Shown in pieces: positions 24,565 through 31,886 of a stretch of DNA of 64,000 nt (positions are counted from its first letter, which is position 1; the number at the start of each line of letters is the position of its first letter). The stretch is taken from the NCBI GenBank assembly GCA_963763135.1, contig CAVXNJ010000009.1:248001-312000 (forward strand), read 5' to 3'. A program made the translations under genes and the position numbers. The notes under the pieces were generated by a model, which had not been told where the DNA came from, ran no database searches, and saw nothing but the letters and a program-made list of their open reading frames with translations. The DNA is from JANMZO01 sp963763135. Lineage in GTDB: Bacteria; Actinomycetota; Acidimicrobiia; Acidimicrobiales; JANYDT01.

Positions 24565-25295
24565 ATCGAACGGTTGCGCAGCCCGACGTCTGGGTCGACG
24601 AGGCGTTGCTTGAGTATGCCCAGACTCGAGACGTCAAACTTCGCGATCAGATCCTTGAGCGGGTCGACTGGTTGGCAACGCGCAGCGCTCGGCGGTTCTC
24701 CGATTCCGGGGAGCCGTTCGACGACCTCGTGCAGGTTGCCCGACTCGGGTTGTTCAAAGCGCTTGACCGATTCGACCCGGCGCTCGGCGTTCCGTTCGGT
24801 GCGTTTGCGACACCGACCGTCGTGGGGGAGCTGCGACGGCATTTCCGAGACCACACTTGGAGCGTCCACGTTCCCCGGCGGGCCAAGGATCTTCGTCCTT
24901 CGGTAAACGCGGCGATCCAGGAGTTGTCAGCGACCCTGGGCCGACCCCCGAAAGTCGACGAGGTGGCCGCGCACCTTGCGATCTCCGCTGAATCGGTCGT
25001 CGAAGCAATGGATGCAAATCTGGCCTATCGGGCACATTCGTTGGATCCCATTCGCTCAGCGCACATAGTTTCGACGGACTCCTCCATCGAGGACTCCTTG
25101 AACCGCGATGTCGTCGGGAAGCTTCTCGATCAGCTACCCGCCCGCGAGCGCAAGGTGATCTACTTGCGCTTCTACGAAGAGCTCAGTCAATCGCAGATTG
25201 CGGAAGCGATCGGGACCAGCCAGGTTCACGTGGGTCGCATTCTCGCCGCAAGCTTCGAGAAGCTGCGGCGATTGATCGACCAACCGACTGACTGA
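24561..25295 (+). CDS. SigB/SigF-type alternative sigma factor
   Basis: 244-residue group 3 sigma-70 factor. Region 2 shows RFSDSGEPFDDLVQVARLGLFKALDRFDP followed by the -10-recognition helix (GAFATPTVVGELRRHFRD). Region 3 includes LSATLGRPPKVDEVAAHL. Region 4 includes LPARERKVIYLRFYEELSQSQIAEAIGTSQVHVGRILA. This is the SigB/F/G type that directs RNA polymerase to GTTT/GGGTA promoters, and five such promoters are in this window, including its own. The start GTG 24561 overlaps the anti-sigma stop; longer in-frame starts run inside the anti-sigma gene. A hairpin follows the stop. Confidence 0.95.
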   Translation: MNRTVAQPDVWVDEALLEYAQTRDVKLRDQILERVDWLATRSARRFSDSGEPFDDLVQVARLGLFKALDRFDPALGVPFGAFATPTVVGELRRHFRDHTWSVHVPRRAKDLRPSVNAAIQELSATLGRPPKVDEVAAHLAISAESVVEAMDANLAYRAHSLDPIRSAHIVSTDSSIEDSLNRDVVGKLLDQLPARERKVIYLRFYEELSQSQIAEAIGTSQVHVGRILAASFEKLRRLIDQPTD

Positions 25296-25300
25296 AATCG

Positions 25301-25320
25301 CCGTCGGGCACGGCCGACGG
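25301..25320 (+). terminator. Hairpin after the sigma gene
   Basis: CCGTCGG pairs with CCGACGG around GCACGG, five bases after the sigma stop, and is followed by a short T run (GTCGTTT). Confidence 0.6.
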
Positions 25321-25845
25321 GTCGTTTGCCAAATGGCTTCCCCCGGGCCCTAGTGTCCCGAGTACGAGCGCCTCTCCCGGTTGAGCCGAGGATCTCTCCC
25401 GGTCGGGAACGATTGGTCGTTTGGCCCATTCCCGCCAAATGGCACTTTGCTAGATTTGTGATCCAAGCAGTTGTAGTTGGAAGGCCCGCATCGACTCGGT
25501 TCGTCGGTTGTTGCGGCCGGTGGCCGGTGCTGTTCAGGTCACCTCAGGAGGGTTGTACGTAGTCGGTTGTCAGAAGATGGTTGTCTGATTGACGTTGTCG
25601 TGAATGGGGTTTCTCTTACCGTTGGGTCTGACCGGGGTTCCGGCCATTTCTAGGCGTTGTGGGCAGTTCATGTCGCGTTGCTCGGTCGAATTTTTGCGGT
25701 CGTTGGTTGCGGGCGGTTTGCCTGAGGCTTAAGCGTTGCAACGGTGCGGCTCGGGCACGGCGGAAACGGTCGTCCGTTTGGGCAACCGAAATGTGTGTTG
25801 GTTGTGGGTCGGTTTGTTCGTACCGGCCCCAGGAGGAGTGCGGTA
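25321..25845. other. Intergenic region upstream of LuxR-type gene
   Basis: About 525 bases without a convincing gene. It contains a 10-bp direct repeat, GCCAAATGGC, at 25328-25337 and 25434-25443, the second followed by a -10-like TAGATT (25451-25456). The last 280 bases are rich in GGTTG/GTTG words and end in a strong ribosome site, so a long untranslated leader for the LuxR-type gene is possible. No riboswitch class was recognised. Confidence 0.45.
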
Positions 25846-26790
25846 ATGGATCAAGTTCAGACGAATGTGTTCGTCGTGGCATCGCCCCAGATAGCGGCAA
25901 CCGCTATCAGCCGAGCGATTCGGAGCGCGGGCTGGTTAACCGGTGAACCCCTCAGTTCACCGCGGGATTTGGCGGATATCGCCATCGGGCCAAACGACGT
26001 AATTGTTCTCACGGAGAATGCCTCGGGAAGCGTGAGCGGGGCGGCGACATCTACCGTGATCACCACCCTTAGAAGCGTGTTTCCAACGGTTGGGCTCGTG
26101 CTTATTTCGGTGCGGGAGACCGTAACGCCCTGTGACGACCCGAGAACGAAAGTTCTCCCCGGTTCGACATCGATTGCGATACTGAGTCGAGAACTCACGG
26201 CGCTTTCCGGTGAAGTCGCAAGCGCTGGGTATGGTCTGACCGCCCGGCATCTGGAGATTCTGCAGATGATCGCCAAAGGGGCATCGACCGATGAAGCCGG
26301 GGCGATTCTCGGTATTGCGTCAAAAACGGTAAACAATCATTTGAGCGCGGCGTATCAGCGTCTCGGAACCCGAAGCCTCACGCAGGCCGTTCTGGTCCGC
26401 GGCGCGGGCCGGGCTGATCGACCCCGGATTGATCTGAACCGGGAGATCGGGCACCGCTCGATCGTGAGCGCCCCGCAGCGGTCAGTCGCGAGGCGAGTTC
26501 ACGGTCAACGACTGACTTGCCGTCGCCAGCAACTGGCCCGCTGCACTCCAGAGGAAACCGGTGCCGTTGCCGAAACCGGCACCCACGAATTCGATTCGGT
26601 TCTCACAGAGCACCCATTCGTCGTCGGCGCCGGGCTCGATCGGTCCGGTGAATCGGATCGTGTTGTCGAGGCTCGTGCAATGGACACGGTGCTTCAGCGC
26701 GTTTCCAACGGCAGAAGGCATGTAGTCGGCGATGATCGCGAGGGCTGCGGCGTCGTGGCGAACCTCGGGCATCCGGGCCCAAAGCAATGA
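25846..26790 (+). CDS. LuxR-type transcription regulator with antisense-overlapping tail
   Basis: Regulator with a C-terminal-type LuxR helix-turn-helix at about 135-195 (LTARHLEILQMIAKGAS, SKTVNNHLSAAYQRLGTRS). The first 130 residues resemble a receiver in strand/helix order but lack an obvious phospho-acceptor Asp (NDVIVLTENASG). AGGAGGAG seven bases before ATG 25846 fixes the start. After the HTH the frame continues for about 115 more residues, 309 bases of it antisense to the convergent thioesterase gene, with Arg-rich, gene-unlike composition. A shorter ancestral protein that lost its stop, or an assembly indel near 26430-26480, seems likely. Adjacent to the sigma operon, so possibly part of the same response. 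Confidence 0.75.
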   Translation: MDQVQTNVFVVASPQIAATAISRAIRSAGWLTGEPLSSPRDLADIAIGPNDVIVLTENASGSVSGAATSTVITTLRSVFPTVGLVLISVRETVTPCDDPRTKVLPGSTSIAILSRELTALSGEVASAGYGLTARHLEILQMIAKGASTDEAGAILGIASKTVNNHLSAAYQRLGTRSLTQAVLVRGAGRADRPRIDLNREIGHRSIVSAPQRSVARRVHGQRLTCRRQQLARCTPEETGAVAETGTHEFDSVLTEHPFVVGAGLDRSGESDRVVEARAMDTVLQRVSNGRRHVVGDDREGCGVVANLGHPGPKQ

Positions 26791-27297
26791 CCGCTCCGTT
26801 CCGGTGGGTTCACCCGTCTCGGTGAATCCGAACATGCCCTCGGCCATTCGGATGTCGACGTGGTCGTGCATCGATTCCGCTTCGGGGAACCGAATGACCG
26901 GCTGGCAATCTTCGGGCCGGGCCACCTGTGGCATGGTTCGCCACTGTCCCCGATACGCCTCGCGTCGGCTCCCGCAAGCTCCCAACAGGGCGATCACCGG
27001 GCGGCCGTTGGAACTTCCGTCGACTCGGCCCTGGCTGACCCCGTTGCCCCGTTGAAGTTCGACGGGCGTGAGTTCAAGAACCTCGGGAGGCGTGATCTGC
27101 GACACGAATTGCCCGGTCATCCAAACGGGCACCCTGCCGGTTTGGGCTGCCATGATGGCAATGCCCGCCGCAAGACCGGCGCCTCCGAACAGCGACGCAC
27201 CCCGGCCGCCCAGCAACTGCTGCGTCATCGGCATCTCGTAGCCGTCGCCGGTTCGTCGAAGCCCGAGAAAGTCTGTTGTGCTGGTTTTCGTGCTCAT
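26482..27297 (-). CDS. Acyl-CoA thioesterase family (TesB-like double hotdog) protein
   Basis: About 271-residue protein resembling TesB-like acyl-CoA thioesterases with two hotdog repeats. GGRGASLFGGAGLAAGIAIMA near the N-terminus matches the first hotdog helix; a second repeat has MPEVRHDAAALAIIADYMPSAVG and ends with GQLLATASQSL, typical closing strands. It would hydrolyse or bind an acyl-CoA; the substrate is unknown. ATG 27297 is used; an in-frame start four codons upstream exists. Its last 309 bases overlap the convergent LuxR-type frame. I trust this strand because the homologous fold continues to its end. Confidence 0.85.
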   Translation of the reverse strand: MSTKTSTTDFLGLRRTGDGYEMPMTQQLLGGRGASLFGGAGLAAGIAIMAAQTGRVPVWMTGQFVSQITPPEVLELTPVELQRGNGVSQGRVDGSSNGRPVIALLGACGSRREAYRGQWRTMPQVARPEDCQPVIRFPEAESMHDHVDIRMAEGMFGFTETGEPTGTERSLLWARMPEVRHDAAALAIIADYMPSAVGNALKHRVHCTSLDNTIRFTGPIEPGADDEWVLCENRIEFVGAGFGNGTGFLWSAAGQLLATASQSLTVNSPRD

Positions 27298-27403
27298 GTC
27301 GGCGTGCACGCTAGCCGTACGGTTTTGCAGGTTCTAACCGATACGTCGATTGGGAAACGGGGCGTCCGGGGTCAACGACGGACGATTCGGCGCTGGCATC
27401 TGA

Positions 27404-28225
27404 TCAATGGGGAATCCAGGTCCACCGGGCTTTCACCAAGGGATAGCCAACAAAGACCGCGGCATCGATCACAAAATGGGCGACGACGAGCGGCATCGTA
27501 CGGCGGCCCTTCTGCCACCAGAGCCCGAACGCAATTCCCATCAGGAGGTTCGCGGCGAACGCCCCGTAGCCCTGGTACAGGTGGTAAGTGCCCCGCAGAA
27601 GAGCGGAGGCGACGAGCGCCGTCCGATCCGTCCATCCGATCTGTCGAAGTCGGTGAAGCAGGTACGCCAACACAATGGTCTCTTCGACGATCGCATTCTG
27701 CGCAGCGCGTAGCACTGACATCGGCAGTGACCACCACGGACCATTTCCAACAACGGGTATGACCGTGCGGTTTACCCCGAGGCGAACAGCGAAGATGTAA
27801 AACGCGAGTCCGAGCGTTCCTACCGCAATGGCGATTGCGGTGCCGCTGACGAGATCGCTTGTCGATTGGCGTCGGCCATCCAGGGAGAGTTGAAGGTCCC
27901 GCCAGCTCTCGCCTTCCTGGCGAAGGAGGTGACCGACGAGGAGCACGGGAACGATCGCCAGGAACGTCGCCAGAAGTTGTTGCGCGAGATCGACGAGGCG
28001 AACTGGAGGATGGCTCAGTACGGTTCGACCACCCCGTACCGGACTGCGGAACAACGAGAGAATGGCGTACGCCGCGGACGCTCCCAGCGATAGCAGGAGA
28101 ACAATGGCGACCTCCGACCCGCGTTGGTCTTTTTCATTCGTATGCGTGCTTACGGCTGTTTGTGAATCATCCCGGAGATCGGGATACGTCAAATGTCGGG
28201 GGTGCGGAACTGTCGAATCAGACAC
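27404..28225 (-). CDS. CPBP (Abi/CAAX-like) intramembrane protease
   Basis: 273-residue multi-spanning membrane protein of the CPBP/Abi family of glutamic intramembrane proteases. Motif 1 Glu pair is in NAIVEETIVLAYLL (about 175), motif 2 in LLRGTYHLYQG and motif 3 in VVAHFVIDA, the expected order. About seven hydrophobic segments are present. The soluble N-terminal 40 residues are polar. Family members process prenylated or membrane peptides, or confer bacteriocin immunity; the role here is unknown. It lies 197 bases after the dioxygenase gene on the same strand, across an 11-bp tandem repeat, so cotranscription with the ars genes is possible but not assured. Confidence 0.88.
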   Translation of the reverse strand: MSDSTVPHPRHLTYPDLRDDSQTAVSTHTNEKDQRGSEVAIVLLLSLGASAAYAILSLFRSPVRGGRTVLSHPPVRLVDLAQQLLATFLAIVPVLLVGHLLRQEGESWRDLQLSLDGRRQSTSDLVSGTAIAIAVGTLGLAFYIFAVRLGVNRTVIPVVGNGPWWSLPMSVLRAAQNAIVEETIVLAYLLHRLRQIGWTDRTALVASALLRGTYHLYQGYGAFAANLLMGIAFGLWWQKGRRTMPLVVAHFVIDAAVFVGYPLVKARWTWIPH

Positions 28226-28369
28226 AACTTCCTCTCAGTGAAAGGAGTGTGCCATTGGCGTGCCGCGGCCGATGCGCGGACGCGTCACGATTGTGCGACA
28301 AACCGTTCGACTCGTGCTACCCCTCGGCCCGGGCCCCATTCGTCGCCGCGTCCGACGGTCGTGTCGACC

Positions 28370-28413
28370 CGTGCGACGGACGTGCGAATGACGTGCGAAT
28401 GACGTGCGACGGA
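28370..28413. repeat. Four 11-bp tandem units near the dioxygenase stop
   Basis: CGTGCGACGGA, CGTGCGAATGA, CGTGCGAATGA and CGTGCGACGGA stand head to tail, ending nine bases from the stop of the dioxygenase gene. The outer and inner copies match in pairs. Confidence 0.85.
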
Positions 28414-28422
28414 CGAAACCGC

Positions 28423-29400
28423 TCAGGATGCGTTCAGCCACAGCCGCAGCAGATGGCGCTTTCGTTCCGGTTCGTCGAAGTCTTCGTACGCAGTCCGCGA
28501 GTGCAGGATCGTGTGATTCGACAGCAACTGGATGTCGCCCGGAGCGAAGTCCATGTTGAGGTGCAGCGCCGGATCCGCCGCCAGGGAGTCGATCAAGTCA
28601 AGCAACTCGATGTGAGCCGCGGAAAGGACGGGCACGCCCGGGTGCTGCTGGGCCCGGTCGACATACCATCGAAGATGGAACAGCGAGAATCGTTCGGGCG
28701 TGCCGGTCAACAGGGGGCGCTCGAACCAGGGATTTACCGCGCCCGGAACATCATTGCCATAGGTGTCGAAGCACCAGGGCTGGCTCAGGAGCGGTATGAG
28801 TTCAGGGCGCGTTGCGGCAATCGTGTCGTAGATGGTCACCGATGAAACGATCTGGGAAACGCCACCGGATTTGCCCTGGTGGAGACACAGGAGGCCGACG
28901 ATGTCGGCTCCGTCCACATGAAACGGTTGCGCAAGTCTTGTGCGATAGCGGCGGACGGTCGGATCATCGGGATCAGAACCGTCGTCGCGGATGTCGCTCA
29001 ACAGGAGTCCCGCCGCGTTTTGCGGGACCGGTGTACCGAGGTGGGTTCCCAAGGCGACGTACGCAGCGGCGATCTCCGCTGTTGACATGAGTGAAACCGG
29101 AAGGCCTCTCGCCAGAAGAACACCGCGTCCGTGGGTCAGTGTTTCTTTCCAGCCGGCCATCACCGGAGCGAGAACCGGCAGATCGACCGGTGACCCGATG
29201 AGGGTGAGCGGTGAAGCGCCGGTGGCGACGAAGCCCGACGCGAACCGCCGCAACTCGTCGACCTCAGCCGGCGAGAACTGGTGCACCCATTCGGTGGACC
29301 CGACCATCTCCGGTCCGGTCCACCGAGCGGGGTGATGCGAGACGTCCCAGATCGCAGTCTGGTTGCGCGTTGCGGGCGAATCCGTCTCGGTGGTGTTCAT
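28423..29400 (-). CDS. TauD/TfdA-like Fe(II)/2-oxoglutarate dioxygenase
   Basis: 325-residue oxygenase using Fe(II) and 2-oxoglutarate. The iron facial triad is visible: FHVDGADIVG (HxD, about 189-191) and SNHTILHSRTAYED (distal His, about 295). The 2OG-anchoring Arg is in RKRHLLRLWL near the C-terminus. ATG 29400 is one base after the arsI stop, so the two are translated together under the ArsR operators upstream. Related proteins oxidise taurine, aryloxy acids, phosphonate-like or natural product substrates. Here the context suggests an organoarsenical or arsenic-stress role, which is inference only. Confidence 0.9.
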   Translation of the reverse strand: MNTTETDSPATRNQTAIWDVSHHPARWTGPEMVGSTEWVHQFSPAEVDELRRFASGFVATGASPLTLIGSPVDLPVLAPVMAGWKETLTHGRGVLLARGLPVSLMSTAEIAAAYVALGTHLGTPVPQNAAGLLLSDIRDDGSDPDDPTVRRYRTRLAQPFHVDGADIVGLLCLHQGKSGGVSQIVSSVTIYDTIAATRPELIPLLSQPWCFDTYGNDVPGAVNPWFERPLLTGTPERFSLFHLRWYVDRAQQHPGVPVLSAAHIELLDLIDSLAADPALHLNMDFAPGDIQLLSNHTILHSRTAYEDFDEPERKRHLLRLWLNAS

Positions 29401-29401
29401 A

Positions 29402-29893
29402 TCAGCAGCAGGACGTCGTGCCGGCCGCTACGGGAATGAGCTTCGATGCAGCACCCGAGGCGGTGGCTGACGAACCAGCCGAAACGGCTGCTTCTTCGGT
29501 GCTGCATCCGTTAGGGACGCATACCATCTCCGGAGCGTCGGCCAGTACGGTGTAGAACTCCCACGCCGTGTCGGCGCCGTGGACCCACACCTTGTCCTGC
29601 ACGGCGTAACAGCACGAAGTCTGCTCCTGAACCTCGATCGGAAGGCCGAGCGACTCGAACCGCTTGGTGGCGTCCTGAACGAGGTCGGTGCTTTCGACTT
29701 CGACCCCGAGGTGGTTCAAGGAGCCGGGAACGCCGCCGCCCTCGATGAGCACGAGTTTGAGTGGGGGCTCGGCGATGGCAAAGTTGGCGTAGCCATCCCG
29801 GATCTTGGCGGGCCCGGTACCGAAAATCTTGCTGTAGAAGGCGATCGCTTCTTCCAGGTTGCCCACGTTGAGAGCGAGTTGTACACGTGACAT
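29402..29893 (-). CDS. arsI: ArsI-like C-As lyase / VOC-family protein
   Basis: 163-residue vicinal-oxygen-chelate protein matching ArsI/cadmium-induced CadI proteins. ArsI cleaves the carbon-arsenic bond of trivalent organoarsenicals using Fe(II) and O2. The start MSRVQLALNVGNLEEAIAFYSKIF is characteristic. HLGVEVES supplies a metal His, and the vicinal cysteines that bind As(III) are in QEQTSCCYAVQDK (about residues 94-95). A variable tail ends in another Cys-Cys. GGAGG eight bases before ATG 29893 fixes the start. Divergent from arsR, with two operator-like palindromes in the 92-base gap, so arsenic should induce it. Assignment to ArsI rather than CadI rests on context and the CC pair. Confidence 0.9.
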   Translation of the reverse strand: MSRVQLALNVGNLEEAIAFYSKIFGTGPAKIRDGYANFAIAEPPLKLVLIEGGGVPGSLNHLGVEVESTDLVQDATKRFESLGLPIEVQEQTSCCYAVQDKVWVHGADTAWEFYTVLADAPEMVCVPNGCSTEEAAVSAGSSATASGAASKLIPVAAGTTSCC

Positions 29894-29913
29894 TGGATTG
29901 AACCTCCGATAGA

Positions 29914-29929
29914 TTGACGAATGTCGATG
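29914..29929. promoter_or_regulatory. ArsR operator-like site 1
   Basis: ATTGACGAATGTCGAT fits the pattern ATTGA-N6-TCRAT, a typical imperfect ArsR dyad. It lies 20 bases upstream of arsI and its centre is 35 bases from site 2. Confidence 0.6.
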
Positions 29930-29948
29930 TGTTGATACTGCCCAAGAC

Positions 29949-29964
29949 ATTGATGTTTGTCAAT
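29949..29964. promoter_or_regulatory. ArsR operator-like site 2
   Basis: ATTGATGTTTGTCAAT is a perfect ATTGA-N6-TCAAT dyad 21 bases before the arsR ATG. Together with site 1 it would let one repressor control both divergent transcripts. Confidence 0.65.
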
Positions 29965-29985
29965 ATGTTCCGGGAGGAAATTCGC

Positions 29986-30333
29986 ATGGCTCGACGCACT
30001 ACTCAGGTTCCAGAGGCGCTCGGTACCGCCTGCTGTGCACCCATCGGACAGACCCTGCTTGCCGAAGACGACGCGGCATTGCTCGCGACCGCATTCGCAG
30101 CGCTGGCCGATCCGGCCCGTCTTCGCCTGCTCAGTCTGATCGCGAATGCCAAACAGGGTGAAGCATGTGCGTGTGACCTGGTCGAGCCGATCGGCAAATC
30201 ACAACCCACCGTGAGCCATCACCTGAAGATCCTGACCGACGCCGGCCTGATCCATCGGGAGAAGCGCGGCGTGTGGGCCTGGTATCGAACGAATCCCGAG
30301 AAGATCAATCAGCTACGGAACGTCCTGGCCTGA
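29986..30333 (+). CDS. arsR: ArsR-family As(III)-responsive repressor
   Basis: 115-residue winged-helix repressor. ADPARLRLLSLIAN opens the DNA-binding domain and KSQPTVSHHLKILTDAGLI is the recognition helix. Likely As(III) ligands are the CxC in GEACACDLV (about residues 60-66) and an N-terminal Cys pair in GTACCAP (about 15-16); this resembles ArsRs with extra N-terminal cysteines. GGAGG seven bases before ATG 29986 sets the start; the longer in-frame ATG at 29914 falls in the operator region. It is divergent from arsI and should repress both. No arsenic efflux pump (arsB/acr3) or reductase is in the window. Confidence 0.92.
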   Translation: MARRTTQVPEALGTACCAPIGQTLLAEDDAALLATAFAALADPARLRLLSLIANAKQGEACACDLVEPIGKSQPTVSHHLKILTDAGLIHREKRGVWAWYRTNPEKINQLRNVLA

Positions 30334-30392
30334 GAGGCGACCCGCCGGGCGCAAAGGATTGCCGGACCATAGGAGCGGTGGGGCGCTGACCG

Positions 30393-31751
30393 TCAGCGCG
30401 TCTTGGCCGGACGGCCGTTCACCCAAACAGACGTGATGTCTGCTGCGCCCGCCAACCGCACGATCTTTTCGAAAAGTCGTTCCTCGGTGTCGACCTCGTC
30501 CCAGCGACGAAGCCCGGTCCGACCGACTGAGGTGTCGACCACGAAGGCGTCGAAGCGTTGGCCGACGGCGAACCGACCGACCGGGATGCCGAGCACGTCG
30601 GCACCGCCGGCAGTAGCAAGATGAAACGCTGCAGCGGTGTCGAGGCGCGACAACGGAACACCCCGCTCGGCGGCGCGCCGTCGATGGTCGACACCGTCTT
30701 CGAGCATCCGTGATGCGGTGACGGCCATCGCACACTGAGGAAGCAGTCCGGGGTGAGCACCTCCGGCGACATCGGTTCCGAGCCCGACCTTCACACCTCG
30801 TTCGAGGGCCCGACGCACCGGAAACACGGCGTTGGCGAAGTACGAGTTCGACAGCGGGCAATGAGCCACTCCCGCGTGCGAATGGGCGATCAGATCGAGA
30901 TCAGCGTCACCCAGGTGATCACCGTGCGCGAGGACCGTTCCACGGCGAATCAGACCGAACCCGGCTAGCGAGTTAGCGTCGCTGCGTCCGAACCTTTCGA
31001 GCACGGCACCGTGTTCCCAGTCGGACTCGGAGCAGTGGGTTTGCACCAGAACATCGGCCTCGACCGCCAACTCGCCCATGCCCCGAAGGAGGTCGTCGGA
31101 GCAGGCCGGAATGAAACGAGGCGTGAGAATCGGTTGCACGAGGCCGGAATGGTCGAGTGCCCGGATCGCCTCGATGGATCGACGCGAGGCGTCGATCCCA
31201 GCGGACGCGGTCGCGTCGCGGTACCACTCTGGTGTGCCGTCGGGGTGGTCCATGGCGACTCGGCCGACGAAGGCGCGCTGGCCGTGCTCAACGCAGGATT
31301 CAGCGAGTTGTTGCGTGGCGGTTTCGTGTACGGAGGAGAAGTACACCGCAGTTGTGGTTCCGTTCGCGAGAAGCGTGGGTACCATATGTGCCCATACTTT
31401 CTCGGCGAACGAGGCGTCGGCGAATTTCGATTCGAGGGGAAACGTGTAGTCGAAGAGCCATTTCTCGAGCGCGATGTCGAGTCCGGTGCCCAGCTGGGGC
31501 CATTGCGGGGCATGGATGTGAAGGTCGATCAGGCCCGGCAGCAGTCGTTGGGTCGAAGACAGTCGCTCCACTCGTTCGGCGTTCTGAACCGCCGCAACCG
31601 CCGTCGGCGAGTCGGCCGGGTGCACGCCGGTGATGACACCGTCGCTGTCCACCACGACGGCAACATCGCTCAGAACCTCCAGAACTCCGGACTCGGGAGT
31701 ATGAAACGCGGTTCCGGTAAACACGAGGGCGGGGGAGGAAGAGGGGTTCAT
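30393..31751 (-). CDS. Guanine deaminase-like amidohydrolase
   Basis: About 452-residue zinc amidohydrolase of the guanine deaminase/ATZ-TRZ group. The signature PGLIDLHIHAPQWPQLGTGLD (about 65-85, HxH zinc ligands) matches guanine deaminases. Further ligands are in VQTHCSESDWE, GTVLAHGDHL and VGLGTDVAGGAHP. It would convert guanine to xanthine in purine salvage or breakdown. ATG 31751 fits the family N-terminus; the frame extends to 31799 without a ribosome site. A small inverted repeat (GCGCTGA/TCAGCGC, 30383-30399) overlaps its stop. No purine-catabolism neighbours are present, so it acts as a solitary gene. Confidence 0.88.
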   Translation of the reverse strand: MNPSSSPALVFTGTAFHTPESGVLEVLSDVAVVVDSDGVITGVHPADSPTAVAAVQNAERVERLSSTQRLLPGLIDLHIHAPQWPQLGTGLDIALEKWLFDYTFPLESKFADASFAEKVWAHMVPTLLANGTTTAVYFSSVHETATQQLAESCVEHGQRAFVGRVAMDHPDGTPEWYRDATASAGIDASRRSIEAIRALDHSGLVQPILTPRFIPACSDDLLRGMGELAVEADVLVQTHCSESDWEHGAVLERFGRSDANSLAGFGLIRRGTVLAHGDHLGDADLDLIAHSHAGVAHCPLSNSYFANAVFPVRRALERGVKVGLGTDVAGGAHPGLLPQCAMAVTASRMLEDGVDHRRRAAERGVPLSRLDTAAAFHLATAGGADVLGIPVGRFAVGQRFDAFVVDTSVGRTGLRRWDEVDTEERLFEKIVRLAGAADITSVWVNGRPAKTR

Positions 31752-31886
31752 TCGAGGCCAGCGTAGCCCCCGAGATGTTGCGGCTCGGCGCCCTCTCAAC
31801 CCGTGAGCACCGCAGTGCGCACCCCCGGTTGCTGATGGAGCGGGCCTGCATTACCAACCCGGCGCGACGTGTGGAAAAGTACTGGC

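Noticed and set aside
25326..25562. 78-codon frame after the sigma gene
   Set aside because: No ribosome site, Pro/Arg-rich, crosses a direct repeat and a possible promoter; treated as intergenic.
25560..25845. GTTG-rich leader considered as a riboswitch
   Set aside because: No conserved core of the c-di-GMP, SAM, cobalamin or other classes that I know could be matched.
30383..30399. GCGCTGA/TCAGCGC hairpin between arsR and guanine deaminase
   Set aside because: Seven-base arms overlapping the stop codon, no T tract; too weak to list as a terminator.
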